In this document: in pieces, positions 47,284-55,786 of the stretch
How the letters are laid out: every line of letters starts with the position of its first letter
How positions within the stretch are numbered: the stretch's first letter is position 1
Source of the DNA: Pseudomonas plecoglossicida NBRC 103162 = DSM 15088
GTDB taxonomy: Bacteria > Pseudomonadota > Gammaproteobacteria > Pseudomonadales > Pseudomonadaceae
Assembly (NCBI RefSeq): GCF_000730665.1
Contig: NZ_BBIV01000028.1
Location: 1-64,000 of the forward strand
Direction of reading: 5' to 3'
DNA: 64,000 bases
The notes under the pieces: model-generated
Databases searched by the model: none
What the model was told of the DNA's origin: nothing
What the model saw: only the letters and a program-made list of their open reading frames with translations
Made by a program: the position numbers and the translations under genes

Positions 47284-48079
47284 TCAATCCTGGCTGGTGG
47301 CACCGATGCGGTGCAGCGACAGGTCGGCGCCCTGGAACTCCTGTTCATGGCTCAAGCGCAGGCCATGCTCGCTGCGGATCAGGCCATACACGGCAAAGCC
47401 GCCAATCAGCGCCACCAGCACGCCACCCAGGCTGCCAAGCAGCTGACTGACCAGGCTGACACCCCCCATGCCGCCCAGAACCGACTGCCCGAAGATGCCG
47501 CAGGCGATCCCGCCCCACAGCCCGCAAAGCCCATGCAGCGGCCAGACACCCAGCACATCGTCGATCTTCCAGCGGTTCTGCGCCGCAGTGAAGCTCCACA
47601 CAAAAAGCACGCCCGCCACCAGCCCGGTGGCCAGCGCACCGACCGGGTGCATCAGATCGGATGCCGGCGCAGATCGCCACCAGCCCGGCCAGCGGCCCAT
47701 TGTGCAGGAAACCTGGGTCGTTGCGCCCGGCCAGCAGGGCTGCCAGGGTGCCGCCGACCATGGCCATCAGCGAGTTGATCGCCACCAGGCCACTGACGCC
47801 TTGCAATTAGCCATGGTCCGCCGCCAACTGCGGTGCCGGCTGCATGAAGCTCACACGGTAGGCGATCCAGTAGCCGATGAAGAAGTACACCAATGCCGAG
47901 ATGGCGAAGTCGCTGAGGATCTTCGACAAGGCATTGACCTGGTTCTTGTGCCGCACCGTGCCCACTTCGAGGAAGGCAAAGCCGGCGTGCATGGCCAGCA
48001 CCAAAATGGCGCCCATGAGGATGAACAGGGTGTTGGAACCGTGGACGAGGGAGTCCATCGCGCTGTGCATGTTTTCCAT
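47284..48079 (-). pseudogene. amt: Ammonium transporter Amt, internally deleted and frameshifted
   Basis: The first 90 residues (MENMHSAMDSLVHGSNTLF ... LAADHG) match the start of a Pseudomonas Amt. The frame then hits TAA (47807-47809) and continues in the same frame with LQGVSGLVAINSLMAMVGGT, which belongs about 140 residues later in intact Amt. An extra base near 47662 then shifts the frame before SDLMHPVGAL. The tail up to GADLSLHRIGATSQD is otherwise well preserved. About a third of the channel is missing, so no functional transporter can be made. Confidence 0.9.
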
Positions 48080-48403
48080 GAATGAGGCAGACCTGCTGAA
48101 AAGGCACCAGGACAGTTCAAGAACCTGCATCCATGCACCGAATCGGTGCCGACCTACGAGCCCGTCTTGCCGAATCGGGCGAAGCCTGCGTGGTTTTTTC
48201 TTCGGTTTGTCGTGGATTGGGTTAAGGTTTATCGGTATCCGCCGGGCATGTTCCGCCCTGCATCGGCGCACGACCCGCAATGACGCCCCGGGTTGTGGCA
48301 AGGTCCTTTGCGCAAGGACTAGCAAGGCCCATACCAGCGCCACAGTGAACCTTCGGCGCTTTGGCAAACTCGAAAGACCACACACCTACACAGGGAGAGC
48401 TCC
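48080..48403. other. Intergenic region between amt and the DUF883 gene
   Basis: About 320 bp. No gene, repeat or clear operator was found. I looked for a sigma-54 promoter facing amt and found none that fits well. Confidence 0.4.
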
Positions 48404-48718
48404 ATGGCCAGCAAATCGGCAAAGACTGCACAAGAAATCCTCATGGCTGACTTCCAGGCCTTGGTCCGTGATACCGAGAAACTGCTGGCCGACACGGCCA
48501 ACCTGGCTGGCGACCAGGCCGACGACTTGCGCGAGCAGATCCACGAGCGCCTGAGCCAAGCCCGCGAAACCCTGCAACTGACCCAGGACTCCGTGCGAGA
48601 ACATGGCCAGGCGGCACTGGGCAGCGCCGAACAATACGTACAGGAAAATCCTTGGCAGGCCATCGGCATCGCCGCCGGTGTCGGCCTGCTGATCGGCCTG
48701 CTGGCCAATCGGCGCTGA
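48404..48718 (+). CDS. DUF883 (ElaB/YqjD-type) membrane-anchored protein
   Basis: A 104-aa protein with a long amphipathic helix and a C-terminal membrane anchor (PWQAIGIAAGVGLLIGLLANRR). E. coli relatives bind ribosomes at the inner membrane in stationary phase. First of three small genes (48404, 48728, 49099) placed like yqjD-yqjE-yqjK, ending next to dgt. Confidence 0.88.
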   Translation: MASKSAKTAQEILMADFQALVRDTEKLLADTANLAGDQADDLREQIHERLSQARETLQLTQDSVREHGQAALGSAEQYVQENPWQAIGIAAGVGLLIGLLANRR

Positions 48719-48727
48719 GGAGCCCCC

Positions 48728-49102
48728 ATGGAGAATGACACCATTGCCAGCGGCGCCTCGGGCAAGCGCCTCGGCGCGGCACTGCTGGGGCTGCTGCACA
48801 GCCATATCGAACTGTTCGGCATCGAGTTGCAGGAGCAGAAGGCACGCACCTTGAGCCTGCTGCTGTTCGCAGGCCTGGCGCTGGTGTTCGCCCTGCTGTT
48901 GCTGACCGCTCTTTCAGGCCTGCTGCTGGTGCTGCTGTGGGACAGTTATCGCCTGGCCGGCATCATCGGCCTGTGCGTGTTCTATGGCCTCGCCGCGCTG
49001 TATTGCGGGCTGCGCCTGAAAGCGGCGGTGTTCGACGAATCGTCGCCATTCAGTGCCACCCTCGAAGAACTTGCCAAGGACCGGGAGCGAATGTTGCCAT
49101 GA
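48728..49102 (+). CDS. YqjE/phage-holin-like membrane protein
   Basis: A 124-aa protein with two transmembrane helices (about 45-70 and 78-98) and charged ends, matching the YqjE (DUF1469, holin superfamily III) type. It starts 9 bp after the DUF883 gene and overlaps the next gene by ATGA, so the three are one translation-coupled unit. Confidence 0.85.
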   Translation: MENDTIASGASGKRLGAALLGLLHSHIELFGIELQEQKARTLSLLLFAGLALVFALLLLTALSGLLLVLLWDSYRLAGIIGLCVFYGLAALYCGLRLKAAVFDESSPFSATLEELAKDRERMLP

Positions 49103-49428
49103 GCCTGCCTGAACTGCCGAACACCCGTAACCCACGAGAGCTGCGCAAGGCCCTGCTGCGCTTGCGTCTGGAGATGCATCGCCAGGAAATCCGCCACGAA
49201 TCGGGGCAATTGCTGCAACCGCTGCAGCGGCTGCGCGGCATGGGCGGATCGCTGCACGATGGGCTGGGCATCAAGCATGCGCCGCTCTGGGGCATCGGTG
49301 CAGTCGTCGCGCTGGGCTACCTGACCGGCAAAGGCGTGCGCAGCGGTAACCTGACGCGCCTGGTGCGCCTGGGCAGCAGCCTGTTGCCGCTGGTACGCCT
49401 CTACCTGCAAGCAGGGCGACGCCCCTGA
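49099..49428 (+). CDS. YqjK-like small membrane protein
   Basis: A 109-aa basic protein with one central hydrophobic stretch ([19 protein letters not shown]). Its start ATG at 49099 overlaps the stop of the YqjE gene. Its position after yqjD/yqjE-like genes suggests a YqjK counterpart; sequence similarity could not be checked. Confidence 0.7.
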   Translation: MSLPELPNTRNPRELRKALLRLRLEMHRQEIRHESGQLLQPLQRLRGMGGSLHDGLGIKHAPLWGIGAVVALGYLTGKGVRSGNLTRLVRLGSSLLPLVRLYLQAGRRP

Positions 49429-49528
49429 ACCACTGGCGCCGCTGCATCGCCAGCGGTGCCCACCTGCCCCTTGCGCGGCCCTGCTCCACGCAGGATGCTA
49501 TGTCCTTCGATCGATAGGAGACCGAGCC

Positions 49529-50860
49529 TTGGACTGGCATACCCTGCTCACCCGCGAACGTCTGGGCAAAGCCCTGTACAGCCCCGAAGAACTGGGGCGA
49601 AGCCCTTTTCACAAGGACCACGACCGGATCATCTTCTCAGGTGCCTTTCGCCGCCTGGGACGCAAGACCCAGGTCCACCCGGTCTCCAGCAACGACCATA
49701 TCCACACACGCCTGACACACTCCCTGGAAGTCAGCTGCGTCGGCCGCTCGCTGGGAATGCGCGTGGGCGAAACGCTGCGTGACAGCCTGCCCGACTGGTG
49801 TGCGCCCAGCGACCTGGGCATGATCATCCAGTCCGCCTGCCTGGCCCACGACATCGGCAACCCACCGTTCGGCCACTCCGGCGAAGACGCCATCCGCCAC
49901 TGGTTCCACCAGGCTGCGGGGCGTGGCTGGCTGGATGGCATGACTGATGACGAACGCGGCGACTTTCTCAATTTCGAAGGCAATGCCCAGGGTTTTCGCG
50001 TGCTGACCCAGCTTGAGTATCACCAGTTCGATGGTGGAACCCGGCTGACTTACGCCACCCTCGGCACCTACCTCAAGTACCCCTGGACAGCACGGCATGC
50101 CGATGCCCTGGGCTACAAGAAACACAAGTTCGGCTGCTACCAGAGCGAACTGCCGCTGCTTGAACAGATCGCCCGCAAGCTGGGCCTGCCACTGCTCGAA
50201 GAGCAACGCTGGGCACGCCACCCGCTGGTGTACCTGATGGAGGCCGCGGACGACATCTGCTATGCCCTGATCGACCTGGAAGACGGCCTGGAGATGGGGC
50301 TGCTGCACTATGCCGAAGTCGAAGCGCTGCTGCTCGACCTGGTCGGCGACGACCTGCCTGAGACGTACCGCCAACTCGGCCCTTCGGACTCACGCCGGCG
50401 CAAACTGGCCATTTTGCGCGGCAAGGCCATCGAGCACCTGACCAACGCGGCCGCGCACGCGTTCGTCGAGCAACAGCAAGCACTGCTTGCTGGGCGGTTG
50501 AGCGGGGATCTGGTCGAGCACATGCACGGCCCGGCCAAGCGCTGTGTGCTGCAGGCCAAGGACATGGCGCGCAACAAGATCTTCCAGGACAAACGCAAGA
50601 CGCTGCACGAGATCGGTGCCTACACCACCCTGGAAATCCTGCTCAACACCTTCTGCGCCGCCGCCCTTGAACAACACGGCGGGCGCACCCCGTCGTTCAA
50701 GAGCCGTCGCGTGCTCGACCTGATCGGCAACAATGCGCCCAGCCCGCACGACTCGCTGCACACATCCTTCTTGCGGATGATCGATTTCATCGCCGGCATG
50801 ACCGACAGCTACGCCAGCGAAATGGCCAGGGAAATGACCGGTCGCTCCAGCCCGACCTGA
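49529..50860 (+). CDS. dgt: Deoxyguanosinetriphosphate triphosphohydrolase (dGTPase)
   Basis: A 443-aa HD-domain enzyme that converts dGTP to deoxyguanosine and triphosphate, limiting nucleotide pools and restricting some phages. Metal ligands are H64 (RLTHSLEVS) and H107-D108 ([12 protein letters not shown]). TTG start at 49529 with AGGAG about 9 nt upstream. It is type 2 length, shorter than the E. coli hexamer-forming enzyme. Confidence 0.92.
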   Translation: MDWHTLLTRERLGKALYSPEELGRSPFHKDHDRIIFSGAFRRLGRKTQVHPVSSNDHIHTRLTHSLEVSCVGRSLGMRVGETLRDSLPDWCAPSDLGMIIQSACLAHDIGNPPFGHSGEDAIRHWFHQAAGRGWLDGMTDDERGDFLNFEGNAQGFRVLTQLEYHQFDGGTRLTYATLGTYLKYPWTARHADALGYKKHKFGCYQSELPLLEQIARKLGLPLLEEQRWARHPLVYLMEAADDICYALIDLEDGLEMGLLHYAEVEALLLDLVGDDLPETYRQLGPSDSRRRKLAILRGKAIEHLTNAAAHAFVEQQQALLAGRLSGDLVEHMHGPAKRCVLQAKDMARNKIFQDKRKTLHEIGAYTTLEILLNTFCAAALEQHGGRTPSFKSRRVLDLIGNNAPSPHDSLHTSFLRMIDFIAGMTDSYASEMAREMTGRSSPT

Positions 50861-50901
50861 AACTGTGCGATGCCGCCAGGCCAAACTTGCCGGCGGCATT
50901 C

Positions 50902-50921
50902 TTGTAGGATGCTTCCTACAA
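50902..50921 (+). promoter_or_regulatory. TTGTAGGA inverted repeat upstream of rocA2
   Basis: TTGTAGGATGCTTCCTACAA is a perfect 8-bp inverted repeat with a 4-nt spacer, and a further TTGTAGG copy lies at 51031-51037. It is too weakly followed by T to be a terminator. The region (50861-51140, about 280 bp, AT-rich) also has a TGTTTAA/TTAAACA palindrome at 50926-50942. An operator for the regulator gene is the likely role. Confidence 0.5.
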
Positions 50922-51140
50922 AGGATGTTTAAACATTAAACACCTTCCAACAAACCTCATCCGAACCCACCTTAAAACAGCGTCTACTCGGAATTGTTTT
51001 ATTACATTTCGTAGCGTTAGTTGCTTTCTCTTGTAGGCAATTTCCCTTAAAGCGCAATTCGCCTCCCGTCGTACCCCCGGCGACAGCCAACTGGGTTAAG
51101 GTGCGCCCTGCCTTCGTCACCCGTCGCAGGGAACTTGAAC

Positions 51141-51761
51141 ATGTACACCGTATTCATCGTCGATGATCATCCGGTCATTCGCCTGGCCGTCCGTATGTTG
51201 CTCGAGAACCAGAACTACAAGATCGTTGGCGAGTCGGACAATGGCGTCGACGCCATGCAGATGATTCGCGAAACCCTCCCGGACCTGGTCATTCTCGATA
51301 TCAGTATTCCCAGGCTGGACGGCCTGGAGGTGCTGTCTCGGTTTCAGGCCATGGCCCTGCCTTCCAGGGTGCTTATCCTCACCGCGCAATCACCCGCACT
51401 GTTCGCCCCGCGTTGCATGCACTCGGGCGCCGCCGGGTATGTCTGCAAGCAGGAAGACCTCAGTGAACTGCTCAGTGCGATAAAAGCCGTACTCGCCGGA
51501 TACAACTACTTCCCCAGCCAGGTTGTTCATAACAGCCATGAAACAGCGCAGGCCGAGCTCAGACTATTCCGTCAGGTCAATGATCGAGAACTGATGGTCC
51601 TGCAACTTTTCGCTCAGGGAAGAAGCAACAAGGAAATTGCCTCCGGCATGTTCTTGAGCAACAAGACCGTCAGCACCTACAAGAAACGCCTGATGCAGAA
51701 GTTGCAGGTCGACACCTTGGTCGATCTCATCGAAATGGCCAAACGCAACGCACTGGTCTGA
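51141..51761 (+). CDS. LuxR-family response regulator, RocA2/EvgA-like
   Basis: A 206-aa regulator with a receiver domain (VDDH at 8-10, phospho-acceptor D53 in VILDISI) and a LuxR-type helix-turn-helix (NKEIASGMFLSNKTVSTYKKRLMQKL). It pairs with the following BvgS-like hybrid kinase. In P. aeruginosa the corresponding position beside dgt holds the rocA2/rocS2 pair, which affects fimbriae and efflux genes; this identity is from gene order and sequence recall. ATG at 51141 with AGGG upstream. Confidence 0.85.
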   Translation: MYTVFIVDDHPVIRLAVRMLLENQNYKIVGESDNGVDAMQMIRETLPDLVILDISIPRLDGLEVLSRFQAMALPSRVLILTAQSPALFAPRCMHSGAAGYVCKQEDLSELLSAIKAVLAGYNYFPSQVVHNSHETAQAELRLFRQVNDRELMVLQLFAQGRSNKEIASGMFLSNKTVSTYKKRLMQKLQVDTLVDLIEMAKRNALV

Positions 51762-51769
51762 GGTGGCCG

Positions 51770-54700
51770 ATGGCGCGATTCATTGGCGTCCTGCTGGTTT
51801 GCCTGGCATTGGCCACTGGCACAACCCAGGCACTGGAGCAAGAGGTCACACCTTACTCCCTGCTGGCCCGCTCAGCGGCTTCATCGGTACGGTTGCAGCT
51901 GACGCCACCGCAAAAGCAATGGCTGCAGGGAAGGCAACAGCTGACCCTGGGCACATCGGCACCCGATTACCCACCGTTCGACATCACCAGTGGCGGGCGC
52001 GACTATCAGGGCCTGACTGCCGAGTATGCCAACCTGATCGGGCAGGCCTTGCAGCTGCCGATCCGGGTACTGCGCTACCCCAGCCGGCAAGAAGCCGTGG
52101 CCGCGCTCAAGCGGGGTGACATCGACCTGCTTGGCAGCGCCAACGGCTATGAAGCCGCCAGCGACGGGCTCGCCCTCTCGCACGCCTATGCCATTGACCA
52201 GCCGGTACTGGTCACCCGCGAGGACGAGCCGCGCACGCTCGATCCCGGCATGGAAGGCATGCGCCTGGGCATGCTTTATCATTACCTGCCCACCAAAAAC
52301 GTCCTGGCAGCCTATCCAAAGGCCGAACTGCTGGCCTTCGGCTCCTCATCCCAGGCCCTGAATGCTGTCGCGTTCGGGCAGGCCGACGTGTTCCTTGGCG
52401 ATACCCTCTCGACCCACTACCAACTCAACCGCGGCCACCTGCCACGCTTGCGCATGGCCAGTTTCGGCGAGCACGAGAATATCGGCTTCGGCTTCGCCAT
52501 GCGGGCCCAGGACACGCTGCTGCTCGAGCTGGTGAACGCCGCCCTCGACCACCAGCCAAGCGCCATTCGCTCTAGCCTGTTCAAGCGCTGGAGTGCTGGT
52601 GGCGAACAGCTGTTGAGCAATCGCAAACTCAGCCTGACCGCGGACGAAGCCCAATGGCTGCAAGACCATCCGATCATGCAGGTGGCCATCGACGAGACGG
52701 CCGCCCCCCTGTCCTATTTCGACGGCACGGGCCATTTCCGTGGAATTGCCGCCGACCTGCTGGAGCTCATTCGCTTGCGCACCGGACTGCGTTTCGAAGT
52801 GCAGCGGGCCAACGGTATTGCCGACATGGTCACTCGCCTTGAAGACGGGCGCGTGAACCTGATCGCCGTCCTGGATGTCGAGGGCATGCGCGAACGACGC
52901 CTGCACCTGAGCCGTCCCTACCTCGAGAGTCCCCACGTACTGGTGACCCGCGCGCAAGACGCTGAATACGCATCGCTCGAACAACTGCGCGGGCACCGTA
53001 TCGCGATCACCCGCTACAGCACCGTGGCCGAATGGCTGGCAAGCCGTTATCCGCAAACGGGCTGGATCGAGACCGAAAGCCCCTTCTACTCCATGGCATT
53101 GCTGAGCAGTGGCGCCGTCGATGGCGTGATCACCACGTTGATCGATGCCAACCCTACCTTGGCCGGCAATGCCGACCTGGTCATTCGCAGCACGGTCGGC
53201 AGTGAGCCGGCCAACTTCGCCATGGCCACGACCGTCGAGGCCAAGGCGCTCGCCTCAATCCTGGACAAAGCCTTGCTGAGTATCTCGCCCGAAGAGATGG
53301 GAAGCATCAACAACCGTTGGCGCGACTTCAACCGACATGACGACAGCAGTTGGGAAGGGTTCCGCCGCCTGGCCATGCAAGTGCTGCTGGGCACCGGCCT
53401 GCTTCTGCTGCTGGCGCTGATCTGGAATGCCCGCTTGCGACGCCAGATCAAGCAACGCCAACGCGCCGAACGCGCCCTGAGTGATCAGTTGCAGTTCATG
53501 GGGGCCCTGCTCGACGGAACGCCGCATCCCATGTACGTGCGTGACCGAGATGGTTGCTTGCAAAGCTGCAACGCCAGTTACCTCGATGCCGTGCAGGCAA
53601 GCCTCGATCAAGTGCTGGGCAAGCGCCTCGAAGACAGCCTGTTCGCGGCCGCGGAGTATACCCGGCAGATCCACGCCGATTACCTGCAAGTGATGGCCGC
53701 AGGCGTACCGCTGGTGGTCGACCGCCCATTACGGCTCAAGGACCAGGAAATCACCATCTACCATTGGATCCTGCCTTACCACGACTCACTGGGTGAGGTG
53801 CAAGGCATCATCGGCGGCTGGATCGACATCAGCGATCGCCGCAAGCTGGTTCAGGAGCTGCGTGAGGCCAAACAGCAAGCCGACGATGCCAACCGGGCCA
53901 AGAGCACCTTCCTGGCCACCATCAGTCACGAGATCCGCACGCCGATGAATGCGGTGATCGGCATGCTTGAACTGGCAGTCAAACGCGCCAATCACGGCCA
54001 GGTCGACCCGATGTCCCTGGAGGTTGCCCACCATTCGGCGAAAGACCTGCTGGGGCTGATGGGCGATATCCTGGATATCGTGCGCATCGAGTCCGGCCAT
54101 CTGACCCTTGCACCGGAGCCTGTCGAAGTGGCGGCACTGGTCGAGTCGGTGGGCCGAATATTCGAAGGCCAGGCGCGACAGAAAGGCCTGGCACTGGAAG
54201 TGATCATCAACCCAAGCGCCCGCTGCCATGCCCTGCTCGACCCACTGCGTTTCAAGCAGATCCTCTGCAATCTGGTCAGCAATGCCATCAAGTTCACCGA
54301 ACATGGTCATGTGCGTGTCTGCCTGAGCCTTCGCGACGCAGGCCCTGCGGCCAGCACAAGCCTGGCACTTGAAGTGCGCGACAGCGGCATCGGCATTCAT
54401 GACGATGACTTGCAGCGCCTGTTCAACCCGTTCGTCCAGGCCAACCCGCACAGCCAGAGTGCCCGCGCAGGCACAGGGCTGGGCTTGGCCATCTGCCGCA
54501 GCCTGTGCGAAATGATGGGTGGCAGGCTGAGCATCAAGAGCCTGCCGGATTTCGGTACCAAGGTGCGCCTGACCCTGCCCCTGCAGCGCGTCGGTGCGCC
54601 GCCACTGCTTTCCCGAATGGAGGACGATGTCGACGTGCCCGACCCGCAGCTGAATGTGCTGGTGATCGATGACCATCCCGCCAACCTGCTGCTGATGGCA

Positions 54701-55372
54701 CAGCAGCTAGGCTATCTGGGCCTGCGCCATGCCACCGCCAGCGGCGGCCGCGAGGGCCTCGATCAATGGCGCGAAGGACAGTTCGATGTCGTGGTGCTCG
54801 ATTGCAACATGCCGCACATGAACGGCTACCAGCTGGCCGCAGCAATTCGCGCCGAAGAACGCCGTAGCGAACGCCCACCCTGCGTCCTGCTCGGCTACAC
54901 CGCCAATGCCCAGCCAGAAGTCAGGCAGAAATGCCTGAGTGTCGGCATGGACGACTGCCTGCTCAAACCCATCAGCCTGCGCACCCTCAGCCAGCGCCTG
55001 GCCGTTATCGCCCGACGCGAGCAGCAGGCAGGCCCCCGACGGCCGTTCGACTTGAAGGGTCTGCGCAGCATCGTAGGCGACAATGCCGCCGAGCGTGATC
55101 GGTTGCTCACGGCCCTGCACCAGAGCCTGCAAGAGGATTTCACCGAACTGATGGCCCTGAACCCCGAGCGCGAGGCCATTGCCCTGCGCGAACAGGCGCA
55201 CAAGATCCTCAGCGCGGCACGCATGCTGGAATCGCGCAGCATGATGTCGGCCTGCGAGGCGATGAACGAGGAGAATGTGCCAGTAGCACAGTTGAAACTG
55301 CGTCGGCAGGCATTGGCGCGGCATATGCGCCGCGTGGAGAAAGCCCTGGCCAAGGCGCTGGCCGGGGCTTGA
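51770..55372 (+). CDS. Hybrid sensor kinase, RocS2/BvgS-like
   Basis: A 1200-aa multidomain phosphorelay kinase. It has a signal peptide, two periplasmic solute-binding (SBP_bac_3) domains (about 50-275 and 290-520), one transmembrane helix (536-553), a PAS domain (about 570-690), HisKA with H720 (TISHEIRTPMN), a HATPase, a receiver domain with D1011 (VVLDCNMPHMNGY) and a C-terminal HPt with H1144 (REQAHKILSAARML). The phosphate passes H720 to D1011 to H1144 and then to the adjacent regulator. The ligand is probably an amino acid or nicotinate-like compound, but is not known. It starts 8 bp after the regulator gene. Confidence 0.92.
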   Translation: MARFIGVLLVCLALATGTTQALEQEVTPYSLLARSAASSVRLQLTPPQKQWLQGRQQLTLGTSAPDYPPFDITSGGRDYQGLTAEYANLIGQALQLPIRVLRYPSRQEAVAALKRGDIDLLGSANGYEAASDGLALSHAYAIDQPVLVTREDEPRTLDPGMEGMRLGMLYHYLPTKNVLAAYPKAELLAFGSSSQALNAVAFGQADVFLGDTLSTHYQLNRGHLPRLRMASFGEHENIGFGFAMRAQDTLLLELVNAALDHQPSAIRSSLFKRWSAGGEQLLSNRKLSLTADEAQWLQDHPIMQVAIDETAAPLSYFDGTGHFRGIAADLLELIRLRTGLRFEVQRANGIADMVTRLEDGRVNLIAVLDVEGMRERRLHLSRPYLESPHVLVTRAQDAEYASLEQLRGHRIAITRYSTVAEWLASRYPQTGWIETESPFYSMALLSSGAVDGVITTLIDANPTLAGNADLVIRSTVGSEPANFAMATTVEAKALASILDKALLSISPEEMGSINNRWRDFNRHDDSSWEGFRRLAMQVLLGTGLLLLLALIWNARLRRQIKQRQRAERALSDQLQFMGALLDGTPHPMYVRDRDGCLQSCNASYLDAVQASLDQVLGKRLEDSLFAAAEYTRQIHADYLQVMAAGVPLVVDRPLRLKDQEITIYHWILPYHDSLGEVQGIIGGWIDISDRRKLVQELREAKQQADDANRAKSTFLATISHEIRTPMNAVIGMLELAVKRANHGQVDPMSLEVAHHSAKDLLGLMGDILDIVRIESGHLTLAPEPVEVAALVESVGRIFEGQARQKGLALEVIINPSARCHALLDPLRFKQILCNLVSNAIKFTEHGHVRVCLSLRDAGPAASTSLALEVRDSGIGIHDDDLQRLFNPFVQANPHSQSARAGTGLGLAICRSLCEMMGGRLSIKSLPDFGTKVRLTLPLQRVGAPPLLSRMEDDVDVPDPQLNVLVIDDHPANLLLMAQQLGYLGLRHATASGGREGLDQWREGQFDVVVLDCNMPHMNGYQLAAAIRAEERRSERPPCVLLGYTANAQPEVRQKCLSVGMDDCLLKPISLRTLSQRLAVIARREQQAGPRRPFDLKGLRSIVGDNAAERDRLLTALHQSLQEDFTELMALNPEREAIALREQAHKILSAARMLESRSMMSACEAMNEENVPVAQLKLRRQALARHMRRVEKALAKALAGA

Positions 55373-55409
55373 TCGAGCGCCGCCCAGGCGGGCGGCACTC
55401 AAGCGTGCA

Positions 55410-55718
55410 TCAGGAAGCCGGGTTGATCGGCTTTTCCGGATACCAGGCGTCCAGCAACGGGCTGACTTCGATGGTGGTCAGTTCGTTGCGGCCCTTGAGC
55501 CAGGCTTCGACGGTAGCGCGCTGCTCTTCGCTGACCGAGCCACGGTTGGCCAGGCAGACCAGGCCGAAGTCATCGCCGCCGACGTAGTCCAGGCCATTGG
55601 CATCCATGGCTTCTGCCAGGAAGGCGTCGAGGAAGGCATCGATGGCTTCGTCAGACAGGTCTTCCTTGAAACCCAGGTTCAGTTCGAAACCCAGCTCCTG
55701 GATTTGACTACTTAGCAA
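55410..55718 (-). pseudogene. yggL: yggL, 5' end replaced by the island
   Basis: Intact YggL (DUF469, 50S ribosome-binding) begins with a basic segment and DEFQELGFEL (M-x-x-N-RSRRLRKK in E. coli). Here QELGFELNLGFKEDLSDEAID onward is preserved but the basic segment and about the first 18 codons are gone; the frame runs into island DNA as LSSQI with only a TTG (55718) as start. The join is near 55702. The remaining 95 codons look undamaged, so a shortened protein is possible but would lack the presumed RNA-binding tail. Confidence 0.85.
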
Positions 55719-55734
55719 GCCATGTCATTATTCT
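55704..55734 (+). promoter_or_regulatory. Possible sigma-70 promoter at the island edge
   Basis: TTGACT (55704-55709) starts one base after the yggL/island join; ATTATT (17-nt spacing) or TATTCT (19-nt spacing) follows. It would drive the recombinase operon at 55787. No experimental support. Confidence 0.35.
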
Positions 55735-55786
55735 CTAAAGGCCCACAGAATGCGGCTTACAGACCACATTATCATCTCTAGAAAAA

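Noticed and set aside
50926-50942. TGTTTAA/TTAAACA palindrome as a PsrA-like operator
   Set aside because: Lacks the GAAAC/GTTTC ends needed for PsrA and fits simple AT-rich promoter DNA.
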